In this document: one piece after another, positions 21,666 through 30,470 of the stretch | Layout: the number at the start of each line of letters is the position of its first letter | How positions within the stretch are numbered: position 1 is the first letter of the stretch | Source: a virus | Virus record (IMG/VR): IMGVR_UViG_3300036857_000341 | Coordinates: 1-40,207 of that record | Direction: 5' to 3' (one strand) | DNA length: 40,207 bases | Program-made: the position numbers and the translations under genes | The notes under the pieces: generated by a model | The model's database searches: none | Told to the model about the DNA's origin: nothing | Seen by the model: only the letters and a program-made list of their open reading frames with translations

Positions 21666-22110
21666 CAGCGTGCTGGGTATCGACCCCGGTCCCACCACGG
21701 GTGTCTGCCTGTTGGTGTGTGACGGCCCGTTGATGGCCTCACCCCTGCTGTACCAGTGCAACCACAGAGCCATGGAGTCCCTGCTGTTCCATCTGGTGGA
21801 GCGACACAACCCCACCTACATCGCCTACGAAACCTGGGCTCCCGGCAAGGCTCGCGGTGGTGGCTCAACCGTCACCAAAGAACTGATCGGCAACATCGCC
21901 AGCTGGTGGCCGAGCCTGACCCGTGGCGCCACCGCGGGCATGGTCAAGCCCTGGGCCACCGACAAACGGCTGAACGCCGTCAGCGAAGAATTCAAGCGCG
22001 ACGCTACCGGCATGCGACACGCACGGGACGCCGGCCGGCACGCGCTGTTCTGTGCCGTCAACCAGGGCTTGATGCCAGACCCCCTGAGCAGAAAGGCGAG
22101 AGTGTCATGA
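21658..22110 (+). CDS. RuvC-like Holliday junction resolvase
   Basis: A 150-residue nuclease of the RNase H fold. I use the ATG at 21658 (MIDSVLGIDPGPTTG), which places the first catalytic Asp at residue 9. The second acidic position is Glu in IAYETWAPG (about residue 57), and the third is in MRHARDAGRHAL near residue 120. Size and motif spacing match phage RuvC-type resolvases, which clear branched DNA before packaging. It overlaps its neighbours on both sides (eight bases upstream, ATGA downstream), so it is part of the replication/recombination operon. Confidence 0.9.
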   Translation: MIDSVLGIDPGPTTGVCLLVCDGPLMASPLLYQCNHRAMESLLFHLVERHNPTYIAYETWAPGKARGGGSTVTKELIGNIASWWPSLTRGATAGMVKPWATDKRLNAVSEEFKRDATGMRHARDAGRHALFCAVNQGLMPDPLSRKARVS

Positions 22111-22643
22111 CACTGCTTGGTTACAAAGCTAACAATCACCCCCAACAGACGCGTAAGCGGGGGGCCGTAGACGCAACAGATGATCGGGGCACGGACCCGG
22201 TTTTCTTTGCTGGGCTGGTTGGACGCTTTGGTCAATTTGACCTTGACGTAGCGGCAGCGCCACACAACACAAAGGCAACTAGGTATTACACCTTGTCGGA
22301 CGATGGACTCTCTCAGCCCTGGGATGGACGCCGGGTCTGGTGCAACCCGCCCTATTCCGATTGTTATTCCTGGGTTGACAAAGCCTGGGCTGAATGGGGT
22401 AAAGACGAAACCCGGCTGATTGTTCTTCTCCTGCCGGCCAACCGGGTAGAGCAAGTCTGGTGGCAAGATCTGGTCGAGCCCTACCGGGACAGGCCTGACT
22501 CTCCGCTGCACGTGGAATTTCTTCGCGGGAGGATGCGGTTCGACCGACTTGGTTGGACCAAGCCCGTCAAGGGGGACAGGCCGCCGTTTGGTTGTTGTCT
22601 TCTGATCTGGTCCAACGACTACACCCGACCTACAACTCCATAG
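22107..22643 (+). CDS. Phage N6-adenine DNA methyltransferase (Dam-like)
   Basis: A 178-residue protein coupled by ATGA to the resolvase gene. It shows the phage adenine-methyltransferase layout: TDPVFFAGLVGRFGQFDLDV at the start, NTKATRYYT, the catalytic NPPYS (a DPPY variant, about residue 81) inside RRVWCNPPYSDCYSWV, then LLLPANRVEQVWW and a C-terminal FLRGRMRF. It transfers a methyl group from AdoMet to adenine, likely to protect phage DNA from host restriction. No partner endonuclease is visible. With the C5 methyltransferase at 10873 the phage carries two different DNA-modifying activities. Confidence 0.92.
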   Translation: MTLLGYKANNHPQQTRKRGAVDATDDRGTDPVFFAGLVGRFGQFDLDVAAAPHNTKATRYYTLSDDGLSQPWDGRRVWCNPPYSDCYSWVDKAWAEWGKDETRLIVLLLPANRVEQVWWQDLVEPYRDRPDSPLHVEFLRGRMRFDRLGWTKPVKGDRPPFGCCLLIWSNDYTRPTTP

Positions 22644-22660
22644 CTGAAAGGTGGTGTCGC

Positions 22661-25600
22661 GTGACTGCTCAAACCCAGCTCGAACCGGTGTTCGCGCTGT
22701 ACGCGCAGGCTTATCTTGACGCCGGCTGGCCGTGCGTGCTGCCGGTGCCTGCGGAAACCAAGTCCCCGCCACCGGAGGGCTTCACCGGGGAGGCCGGGAT
22801 CGACACCGACGCGAACACGCTGGCGGTGTGGGGCCAGACCCTGCCCTACCACAGCATCGCGTTGCGCATGCCCGCGACCGCTGAGTGGGCGGTGATCGGC
22901 ATCGACGTGGACGACTACCCCAAGGGCGAAACGGTGAAGGTCGGTGGGCAAACGCTTGCCGCGCTGGAGGCCCAGCTCGGGCCGCTGCCACCGACGTGGA
23001 TTTCCAGCGCGCGGCCGGCGCCGTCCGGTATCCGCTTCTACCGCGTGCCGGCCGGCCGCTACCGCACCAAGCTGACGGCCGGCTCGACCGGCGACATCGA
23101 GGTCATCCAGCGCCACCACCGCTACGCCGTGGTCGCCCCTTCGGTCAACATGGACGCGGGTGGAACGCTGTACGCATGGTGGCATCCACCGACAGGTCCC
23201 ACGGTGTTTCCAGGCATGCTCCCCAGCCCTACCGATCTGCCCTGGCTGCCGGACACCTGGGTCGCGCACTTGCGTGAAGGGGCGAGCGCTGCAGGCCCGG
23301 CCGCGGCAGCTCGCGACGACGGCGCCCGGCTGCTGAGCCTGGCGCCCCAGGGCGAACCATGCGTGGCTATGGCCGACGCGATCACCAAGGCGGTCGGTCT
23401 GATGGCGCCCACCAACGCCGGCACGCGCCACGACATCACGATCGAGCGCGTCCACCACCTGGTCATGCTGGCCGCGCAAGGGCACCCCGGGCTCGCGAGC
23501 GCACGTGACCGCCTGGCCGTGCTGTGGGAGGACCTGACCCGCGGCGAGCAGCGCGCGGATGAGTTCGAGCGGATGTGGACGACGAGCTCGCGCAAGGCCG
23601 TCACCGCGATCGGCGGCACCACGCCCTGGCCGCACGCCGTCGGGCCGGACGGCCGGTGTGACTCCGACGCCGCCCGTCTGCTGGCCCAGGGCCTGACCTG
23701 GTCAGCACCCCAGCACCCCGGTCAGCCCCTGGCGGGGGTTGATCCACTGGCCAATGGTCACTCGAATCATGTTAGTGATCAATCGGACATAACGGATAAC
23801 GAGGTTAACCAGGCATATTTCGCCACGTACGGACCACCGGCTACCAGCCTGGTCGGCGTGCTCGGCTCGGCTCCGTTCGATCCACCGGCAGCCTTCGACC
23901 AGGACATCGCTGCCGCCGCGCTCGAGCGCACGTGGCCGGGCCTGCGCTACGCCCCTGACGCCGACATGTGGTTCCAGCGCCAAGCCGACGGCCGGTGGCG
24001 GATCGGCAAGCGCGGCCACAAGGCTCAGCTGGCCCTGCTGGCCAACCTGGCGCCGGCCGGGGACGCGAGCGCGGACAAGGGCACCCCGGAACAGGCACGG
24101 GCAGCCCGGCGCGCACGGCTGAAATCCAGCGCGGGCAGCTCCGCCGTGGCGTCGAAGATGCTGGAGCTGGCCAGCCTGTCCGACCACCCCAGCGCGATCG
24201 ACGCGGGCAAGCTGGACGCCGAACCGGAGATCTTGTGGGCCGGTGGGTTGCCGTGGGACCTGGCAGCCAGCGCGGCCGGGCCGGTGCTGGCGAACATCGG
24301 CTGGGCCGAACCACACACCCATGACGCCGGACACGCCCCAGCAGCCGGACCGACACCGGCTTGGGATGCCTTCTGTGCCGCGGTGTGGCCGGATCCCGAA
24401 CTACGCGCCTGGGCACTCCGAGTCCTGTCGATCGGGTTGACCGGCTATCCGGACGCCGCGCTGATCATCCTGACCGGAGAGACCGGCCGCGGCAAGAGCT
24501 CGGTCGCACAGTTGGTCTGTGACGTGCTCGGCAGCTACGGAAGCTCGGTCCATCGCTCATTGCTGTTCGGCGACAACAGCTCGGAGAAGCACGTTCACGA
24601 ACTCAGGGGCCTGCGGTTGGCCTACATCGACGAATCCCCACACGGCACCCGCGGCAGCACCGAGCACCTGAAGCAGATCACCGGGGGTGGGGTGCTGATG
24701 GCCAACAACAAGTACGAGGCGACCTATCCGTTCGCTCCGACTCATACCCTGGTGCTGACCTCGAACCATGAGCCGGACCTGTCCGACCCCGCGCTGGTGC
24801 GCCGGGTCCGGCCCATCCCCTGCATCGGGGATCCCGGCGCGGTGGCGGCCGCCCGGCGCGCGCTGGCTGCCGGTAACGGCCGGGTCTGGGAAGCCGAGCG
24901 GCCCGGCGTACTGGCCGCGATGATGACCCAGGCCGCGGCTTGGCTGGCCGACCGGGACAGCAGCGAGGTGGCCGCGCTGCCCGCGCTCGCCAGCTACGTA
25001 GCCGACCTGGCCGAAGAGGATGACCCGATCCACGGCTGGCTCACCGAATGCACGGATCCCGACGACTACGGAAGCCGCGCGAGCGACCTCTACGCCAACT
25101 TCCGCACCTGGTGGCAGGCGTCCGGGCTGAACGTACGCGAGATGCCGACGGTCACCCGCTGGGGGCGCCAGCTGAACAAGCGTGGCTACCCCAAGATCAA
25201 GCGCACCAACGCCAACTACAGAGGGTTGGTGCTCAAGGGTCTGAGGTTGGCGGGTACGCCCTCGAACGCGGGGGCGCCGGTCAGCCGGCCGACGCTGGAG
25301 GCTTACGCCGGGCAAGTCGCCACGCCGACTGACCAGGACGCTCCACAACCCACCATGTTGCCTGAGGCAACTGACCATGACTGCCCAACCACCCAGCCAC
25401 TGTCCAGCCCTATTTCCCCAGGTCAAATACCCCTTCTGGATACTATGGATACTATGGATAGTAAGGAAGGGGAAAAGAGTAGAGAAGAGGTAGGAGAAGA
25501 AAAGGGGACAAATGGGGGCATGGATAGGGGGGAAGAAAATAGTGGAAAGGATAGTGACCGCCAACAGCCCATACCCTCCGAACAATCCATTCCAGGGGCG

Positions 25601-27541
25601 GACCGGCAGCCCGTGCCGGCCTTGCCGCGCGATTCGGACGCCCCGGCGTTGGTGATCACCGACGGTGAACTGGCGTGTGGGCAGGGCGCGCCCACACCTG
25701 TTGAGACCGTTGCCGAGCTGGAGCTACCGGAGCGGTTGTGCTTCGACCTCGAGACCGGCAAGGCCGACGACTTGTACACCACGCCCCGCGGGCGGTTCGG
25801 CGTACTCGCCGGCTACGCGCCCATCGATGGCGGCGAACCTGGCGTGACCACCGACTTCGACGCGATCGCGCGTCAGGCGCCCCGGGCCGATCTGGTCATC
25901 AACCACAACCTATGGGGGTATGACCTGCCGGTGCTCGCGCGGCATCACGGACTCGACCTGGCCGCCGTGGACGCCGACGCCACGATCGACACCGAGATTC
26001 TGGCCCGGCAGATCGACCCACCGATGGCCCGTGACAAGGGCGTGGACGCCGACCGGAGATACGACCTGGACAGCCTGGCCGAACGCCTGGGCCTGCCCGG
26101 CAAGGCCGGGTCCATCTCCGACATCGCCAAGCGGCACAAGGGCTACGCCAACATCCCGCCCGATGATCCTGAGCTGGTGGCCTACACCAAGCGCGACGCC
26201 GACCTGCCCGTCCTCGTCTGGCGCGAGCTGGACAAGCTCTGGCCCGGCATCGCGACAGAGCCCTACATCCGCCGCGAGCACAAGATCTACAAGCTCGCGG
26301 CCCAGATGCGGCACAACGGCGTCTGCGTGGACACCACGCTGCTGGCCGACCGGCTGGCCGAACAGGCCCTGCGCAAGGCCGGCGTGCTCGGCTGGCTGCG
26401 TGACACCCACGGGATCCCGTTCGAGAGCGCGAGCCCGCTGGCCACCAAGGACGGCAAGGCCGCGCTCGAGCAGGCGTTCGCCCGGCTGAACGTACCCGCG
26501 GACGTACTGCCGCGCGCGCCCAAAACCGGCGTCATCTCCGTGGGCGGGGACGGCATGCGCGAGCTGGCAGCCGGCTGGCCCGCCGATCATCCGGTGGCAC
26601 AGCTCTGCCAGGCCGTGGCCGCGGTCAGTGGTGAGCGCACCATCTACGAGACCGTACGGCGCTGCCTGGTGCCCGGTGAGCTCGCGGACGACGGCATGGC
26701 GCGGGTGCATCCCAAGACGAGCTTCCGGCAGGCCTCCGGACGGGCCAGCGTCACCGACCCCGGTATGACGGTGTTCGGCAAGCACGGCCAGCGCTGGCGT
26801 GAACGCGAGGTGATCCTGCCCGACCCCGGGCACGTCATGCTCACGGTGGACTTGTCCCAGGTGGACATGCGTGGGGTGGCCGCTCACAGCCAGGATCCGG
26901 CTTACATGGCGCTGTTCGAGCCCGGCCGCGACGCGCACGCCGAAATGGCTCTCCTGCTGTTCGGTAGCAGGGATGCTCGCGAGCAGACCAAAGCGATCAA
27001 CCACGGGTACAACTACGGTGAGAGCGTCAAGCGGATCGCCGCTGACAACGGGCTGGACCTGGCGGTGGTCCAGGCTTTCGACGCCGGGATGCGCAGCCGC
27101 TTCCCCGGCGTGGTGGCCTGGAAAGAGGCCTGCGCGCGTGAGGGTGAGACCGGCGCGCTGCTGGACAACGGCTGGGGCCGGCTGATGCGCCCCGATCCCC
27201 GCCGCGCCTGGACCCAGGCACCCGCGCTCAAGGGCCAGGGAGCCGCACGCGACATCCTGTGGGAGGGCCTGCTGCGCCTGGCCGCGCTCGGAGACGGCGC
27301 GCTGGTGCCGTTCTTGCGCTTCACCGTGCACGACGAGATCGCGCTCTCCGTGCCGCGTGAGCATGCCTGGGACATCGAGCAGATGGTCATCGCTGCCCTG
27401 ACGTTCGAGTGGCGTGGCGTGCCGATTCTCGCGGCCGGCCAGGTCTGGAAGCGCGATGACGGCACCGAGGCACCCGCGTACGGGGCATCATGGGGACAGT
27501 GCTACGCCAAGGCGTACCCTGATAATGTAAAGGAGGCTTGA
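22661..27541 (+). CDS. Fused primase-polymerase, SF3 helicase and family A DNA polymerase
   Basis: A 1,626-residue single frame; GTG at 22661 with GAAAGG upstream. Module 1 (residues 1-240) is a PrimPol domain: VIGIDVDDY (about 80), SSARPAPSGIRFYR (about 114), GDIEVI (about 144). Module 2 (about 550-760) is an SF3/D5-type helicase: Walker A LTGETGRGKSS (about 606), Walker B RLAYIDES (about 650), motif C LVLTSNHEPD (about 700). Module 3 (about 1020-1626) is a DnaQ-type exonuclease plus PolA: exo I FDLETG, exo II NHNLWGYD, exo III AYTKRDADL, Pol A VDLSQVDMRG (about 1394), Pol B KAINHGYNYG (about 1443), Pol C VHDE (about 1556). One chain thus combines priming, unwinding, synthesis and proofreading. 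Low-complexity linkers separate the modules. Confidence 0.95.
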   Translation: MTAQTQLEPVFALYAQAYLDAGWPCVLPVPAETKSPPPEGFTGEAGIDTDANTLAVWGQTLPYHSIALRMPATAEWAVIGIDVDDYPKGETVKVGGQTLAALEAQLGPLPPTWISSARPAPSGIRFYRVPAGRYRTKLTAGSTGDIEVIQRHHRYAVVAPSVNMDAGGTLYAWWHPPTGPTVFPGMLPSPTDLPWLPDTWVAHLREGASAAGPAAAARDDGARLLSLAPQGEPCVAMADAITKAVGLMAPTNAGTRHDITIERVHHLVMLAAQGHPGLASARDRLAVLWEDLTRGEQRADEFERMWTTSSRKAVTAIGGTTPWPHAVGPDGRCDSDAARLLAQGLTWSAPQHPGQPLAGVDPLANGHSNHVSDQSDITDNEVNQAYFATYGPPATSLVGVLGSAPFDPPAAFDQDIAAAALERTWPGLRYAPDADMWFQRQADGRWRIGKRGHKAQLALLANLAPAGDASADKGTPEQARAARRARLKSSAGSSAVASKMLELASLSDHPSAIDAGKLDAEPEILWAGGLPWDLAASAAGPVLANIGWAEPHTHDAGHAPAAGPTPAWDAFCAAVWPDPELRAWALRVLSIGLTGYPDAALIILTGETGRGKSSVAQLVCDVLGSYGSSVHRSLLFGDNSSEKHVHELRGLRLAYIDESPHGTRGSTEHLKQITGGGVLMANNKYEATYPFAPTHTLVLTSNHEPDLSDPALVRRVRPIPCIGDPGAVAAARRALAAGNGRVWEAERPGVLAAMMTQAAAWLADRDSSEVAALPALASYVADLAEEDDPIHGWLTECTDPDDYGSRASDLYANFRTWWQASGLNVREMPTVTRWGRQLNKRGYPKIKRTNANYRGLVLKGLRLAGTPSNAGAPVSRPTLEAYAGQVATPTDQDAPQPTMLPEATDHDCPTTQPLSSPISPGQIPLLDTMDTMDSKEGEKSREEVGEEKGTNGGMDRGEENSGKDSDRQQPIPSEQSIPGADRQPVPALPRDSDAPALVITDGELACGQGAPTPVETVAELELPERLCFDLETGKADDLYTTPRGRFGVLAGYAPIDGGEPGVTTDFDAIARQAPRADLVINHNLWGYDLPVLARHHGLDLAAVDADATIDTEILARQIDPPMARDKGVDADRRYDLDSLAERLGLPGKAGSISDIAKRHKGYANIPPDDPELVAYTKRDADLPVLVWRELDKLWPGIATEPYIRREHKIYKLAAQMRHNGVCVDTTLLADRLAEQALRKAGVLGWLRDTHGIPFESASPLATKDGKAALEQAFARLNVPADVLPRAPKTGVISVGGDGMRELAAGWPADHPVAQLCQAVAAVSGERTIYETVRRCLVPGELADDGMARVHPKTSFRQASGRASVTDPGMTVFGKHGQRWREREVILPDPGHVMLTVDLSQVDMRGVAAHSQDPAYMALFEPGRDAHAEMALLLFGSRDAREQTKAINHGYNYGESVKRIAADNGLDLAVVQAFDAGMRSRFPGVVAWKEACAREGETGALLDNGWGRLMRPDPRRAWTQAPALKGQGAARDILWEGLLRLAALGDGALVPFLRFTVHDEIALSVPREHAWDIEQMVIAALTFEWRGVPILAAGQVWKRDDGTEAPAYGASWGQCYAKAYPDNVKEA
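25452..25557 (+). other. Polypurine, low-C tract at the helicase-polymerase junction
   Basis: In about 105 bases the plus strand has only three cytosines (25452, 25509 and 25519) and is mostly G and A, in a genome where C is otherwise abundant. It begins with near-tandem ATGGATACT units and encodes a Lys/Glu/Gly/Asp-rich linker (KEGEKSREEVGEEKG). Such tracts can form R-loops or triplexes. It may be an interdomain linker of recent origin, a replication origin, or both. Confidence 0.65.
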
Positions 27542-27542
27542 C

Positions 27543-28121
27543 ATGTCTGAGAGTGAACCTACAGAAACACAGCGTCAGAGGCTGGCTGAGTTCGCAGGTC
27601 AGAGCGATGCTGAGCCTTCTCAAGCTCCTGAACAGGCTCCTGAACGACGACCTCATCGACGCAACATCGGTAAGTTGGAGCGGCCAGGACCACGTAGCAA
27701 CCTGATTCGCCTTCTGGCACAGGGAACACGGACTATGCGTGAGTTGGCCTCCATGCATGACTGTGCGGTCAGTGCCATCCACCAGTTTCAGGAACGCCAT
27801 AAGGAGGAGATCGAAGCCCGGCGTCAGGAGGACTACAACGCGTTGAGCTCGGTGTGGATTGCCAACAAGGAAAGCCGTTTGCTGGAGCTGTCCCAGCTGT
27901 ATCAGCACCTTGGGGACGGCGAGATTGATCCCGACGCCGTGCGAGCTGCCAAGGATCTCTTGCGTGCCGCGGCCGAAGAGCTGGGCCAGATTCCCAACAA
28001 AACAACGGTGGTCCAGGCGCAGCCGTTCGAGGTGCGTCTCATCGACGGCAACACGCAACAAGCCGTTGACGACACGGAGACTGAACAGCCGGAAGGGGAT
28101 GAGTATGACCAAGGGGTCTGA
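27543..28121 (+). CDS. Terminase small subunit
   Basis: A 192-residue protein with AAAGGAGG upstream, starting one base after the polymerase gene. After a Gln/Glu/Pro-rich N-terminus it has a DNA-binding HTH-like segment (RSNLIRLLAQGTRTMRELAS and SAIHQFQERHKEEIE), a helical oligomerisation region (ANKESRLLELSQLYQHLGDG) and an acidic tail after PNKTTVVQAQ. Placement just before the large terminase supports the role of recognising the packaging start site. The family is divergent, so the call depends partly on context. Confidence 0.82.
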   Translation: MSESEPTETQRQRLAEFAGQSDAEPSQAPEQAPERRPHRRNIGKLERPGPRSNLIRLLAQGTRTMRELASMHDCAVSAIHQFQERHKEEIEARRQEDYNALSSVWIANKESRLLELSQLYQHLGDGEIDPDAVRAAKDLLRAAAEELGQIPNKTTVVQAQPFEVRLIDGNTQQAVDDTETEQPEGDEYDQGV

Positions 28122-28260
28122 CAAACGCAAGCGGCAGTTGCGGGTGATCCAGGAACGGCGCAAGCGCAAGCATGTCAAGCTGCTCGGACAGGCGTACCGG
28201 CAGATGCTCGACACCCGTATCGCCAACGCACGGGGGCATGGGCTGGTTGACGACTCGTGA
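28105..28260 (+). CDS. 51-residue very basic protein
   Basis: Starts inside the terminase small subunit gene (17-base overlap), with AAGGGG seven bases before the ATG. The protein is dominated by Lys/Arg (DKRKRQLRVIQERRKRKHVK) and then a helix, LLGQAYRQMLDTRIANARG. It may bind nucleic acid, perhaps assisting packaging, but this is inferred from charge and location. The stop overlaps the next GTG (GTGA). Confidence 0.72.
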   Translation: MTKGSDKRKRQLRVIQERRKRKHVKLLGQAYRQMLDTRIANARGHGLVDDS

Positions 28261-28538
28261 TTCATTTTGCAGGGGTTGATGTCCAAATAGGGCAGCATGT
28301 TCGACAGCGTTGTTCCTGGTGTGGGGCGGTTCTACTGGATTACGATCTGTCGAATATCGCTGTTCCAATCGGGCAAGATCCAAACCCCGGTAGATGGGGT
28401 GTAGGAGAGCTGATCTCGGTAGACGATGGCTGCTCCCATGTGGTGGAGCACTCTGATGGTGCGCAGATTCCGGTAGGTACTTGCTTTGAGCTGGAGCGAT
28501 TCGAGCAGGTTGTAAGCGATGTCCGCCACGCTGACTGA
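28257..28538 (+). CDS. Cys-pair protein between terminase subunits
   Basis: A 93-residue protein with a GTG start (GTGA overlap). It contains QRCSWCGAVLLDYDL, a Cys-x2-Cys knuckle, followed by a beta-rich part, GRWGVGELISVDDGCSHVV, and VGTCFELERFEQ. The form is typical of a conserved actinophage hypothetical encoded near terminase and related to RNA- or zinc-binding mini-proteins. It overlaps the large terminase gene by 20 bases. Confidence 0.78.
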   Translation: MIHFAGVDVQIGQHVRQRCSWCGAVLLDYDLSNIAVPIGQDPNPGRWGVGELISVDDGCSHVVEHSDGAQIPVGTCFELERFEQVVSDVRHAD

Positions 28539-29943
28539 CACGGGTCTGGAGACCGGGCAGCACACATACGTCCACAGGGGCGCGGCCACAGCGCTGTTCC
28601 GCTCGCGCTTCCCCGAGATCCTGCTGTCCGGGCCGGCCGGCACCGGCAAGTCCATGGCCTGCCTTACCAAGCTGATGCTCCAGGCGGTCAAGTACCCCGG
28701 CATGCGTGGCCTCATCATCCGCAAAACCCTCGTGTCCCTGGGCTCTACAGCCCTGGTCACCTGGCGTGAGAAGGTCATATCCGGCCTGCTTAAGTCCGGG
28801 CAGGTGTGGTTCTACGGCGGCAGCGCACAGGAGCCGGCCCAGTACCGGTTCGGTAACGGCAGCGTCATCGTCATCGGCGGGCTCGACAAGTCCACCAAGA
28901 TCATGTCCAGCGAGTACGACGTGATCTACGTCCAGGAAGCCATCGAGCTGTCCGAGGACGACTGGGAGAAGCTGACCACGCGGCTACGCCATTACGTCAT
29001 GCCCTACCAGCAGCTGATCGCGGACACCAACCCGGACAAGCCGACGCACTGGCTCAAGGCTCGATCCGACCGCGGGCAGCTGCGCATGCTGGAGAGCCGG
29101 CATGAGGACAACCCCGCGCTGTACCAGCACAACGAATCCGGTGAGCTGGTTACCACCGACCAGGGCAGGGACTATATCGCCAAGCTGGACAGCCTCACAG
29201 GCGTACGTCACAACCGCTTGCGCAGGGGCCAGTGGGTGGCTTCCGAGGGCATCATCTACGAGCAGTGGGATCAGGCCCTGCACGTGATCGATGCCATGCC
29301 CAAGGGTTGGGAGGACTGGCCGCGGTACTGGAGCGTGGACTTCGGTTTCGTCCACCCGTTCGTCTGGCAGTGCTGGGCCGTGGCTCCCGACGGAGAGCTC
29401 TACCTGTACAGGGAATACGTCCGGACTGGGCGGACCGTTGATGAGCACGCGGAAATCATGCTGCGTGAGGTCACGTTCAAAACCGACGGATCGGCCAGCC
29501 CGGGCCATGGGCGTAAGGGGCAGTGGCGGGAGCCTTCACCCGTATCGATCCTCTGCGATCATGACGCGGAGGGTCGCGAAACGCTTGAGCGCGGCCTGGG
29601 CATGATCACGCGGCCGGCACGTAAGGCGGTCACTGAGGGTATCCAAAAGGTACAGATGAGGCTGAAACCCCAGATGTCAGAATCCGGGGAGATGAGGCCA
29701 CGGCTGTACGTTCTGCGAAATGCCTTGTTCGACAGGGATCCCGCACTGGTTGACGCGCTCAAACCCACCTGCCTGGCTGATGAGATCCCCGGCTATATCT
29801 GGGCCCCGGACACCAGCAAGGCTGCCGCTGACGGGGACCGGAAAGAGGTGCCGCTCAAGGAAGAGGACGACAGCTGCGACGCCATGCGTTACCTGGTGGC
29901 GGAAATTGATTTCGAGCCTGAGTTGAATATCCGGTGGATGTAA
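28519..29943 (+). CDS. Terminase large subunit
   Basis: A 474-residue DNA-packaging motor. Walker A is SGPAGTGKS (residues 37-45) and Walker B is YDVIYVQEAIEL (about 133-144), with a Gln before the catalytic Glu. The coupling region is LIADTNPDKPTHWL. The C-terminal nuclease carries WSVDFGFVHP (about 271), ILCDHDAEG (about 344) and DSCDAMRYL (about 451), the expected RNase H-like acidic triad. It cuts concatemeric DNA and drives it into the prohead through the portal encoded downstream. Confidence 0.95.
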   Translation: MSATLTDTGLETGQHTYVHRGAATALFRSRFPEILLSGPAGTGKSMACLTKLMLQAVKYPGMRGLIIRKTLVSLGSTALVTWREKVISGLLKSGQVWFYGGSAQEPAQYRFGNGSVIVIGGLDKSTKIMSSEYDVIYVQEAIELSEDDWEKLTTRLRHYVMPYQQLIADTNPDKPTHWLKARSDRGQLRMLESRHEDNPALYQHNESGELVTTDQGRDYIAKLDSLTGVRHNRLRRGQWVASEGIIYEQWDQALHVIDAMPKGWEDWPRYWSVDFGFVHPFVWQCWAVAPDGELYLYREYVRTGRTVDEHAEIMLREVTFKTDGSASPGHGRKGQWREPSPVSILCDHDAEGRETLERGLGMITRPARKAVTEGIQKVQMRLKPQMSESGEMRPRLYVLRNALFDRDPALVDALKPTCLADEIPGYIWAPDTSKAAADGDRKEVPLKEEDDSCDAMRYLVAEIDFEPELNIRWM

Positions 29944-29979
29944 ACTATTCTCAACATATGAGAGAGGGGGTGATCGACC

Positions 29980-30090
29980 ATGCCGTGGAGGACTTCTCTG
30001 GATCCCCATGCCAGCTGCCCGGACCCGTCCTGCGTTGCCAAACCGAGCGAGCCTTGCTCGCCTAGCTGCCAGTGTGACGAGTGCGAGTAG
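29980..30090 (+). CDS. 36-residue cysteine-rich mini-protein
   Basis: Found below usual ORF-length limits. ATG at 29980 with GAGAGGGGG nine bases upstream. The protein MPWRTSLDPHASCPDPSC continues with VAKPSEPCSPSCQCDECE: six cysteines in 24 residues, a metal-binding or disulfide-rich knot. It is the last recognisable gene before a 500-base stretch with no clear gene. Function unknown. Confidence 0.68.
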   Translation: MPWRTSLDPHASCPDPSCVAKPSEPCSPSCQCDECE

Positions 30091-30323
30091 GGGGCTAGCT
30101 ACTTTCGTCAACATCCTGTGGTAGGGTGGTGCTCAAGCTGTTCTCCTAGTAGGCCCCGTGCACGGGAGCTGAACACATGAGCAGCCCAGCTCAACCTAGG
30201 TGGGCGAACGGTGACCGGTAGCACCGCAAGAGATCCGGCTCTAGCTCGGAGTTACATGGGCGCTTGGCATCGTTTGCTCCTTGCCGGTCAGGTCAGTACC
30301 GGACGGTGCGTGGATCTCACCGT

Positions 30324-30407
30324 ATGACAGACCACCGCTGGCCGGGTTCAGCCCGTAAGGAAACTGGCCCGGCCGGCGCACAATTGAGACGACCTGGGCC
30401 GGCCTGA
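30324..30407 (+). CDS. Possible 27-residue micro-protein
   Basis: ATGA overlap with the preceding 23-codon frame. Encodes a basic peptide (MTDHRWPGSARKETGPAGAQ followed by LRRPGPA). One base separates its region from the next ATG at 30409. No ribosome-binding site of its own, so it would depend on coupling. Weak candidate. Confidence 0.3.
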   Translation: MTDHRWPGSARKETGPAGAQLRRPGPA

Positions 30408-30470
30408 GATGGCCGGGCATTGGTGGCCAAGCGCGACGCTAGCTAGCGCGACACCCCAGGAAGCTCGCTG

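Noticed and set aside
25910-27364. Minus-strand open frame of 484 codons across the polymerase module
   Set aside because: The plus strand there encodes all family A polymerase motifs; the minus frame has none.
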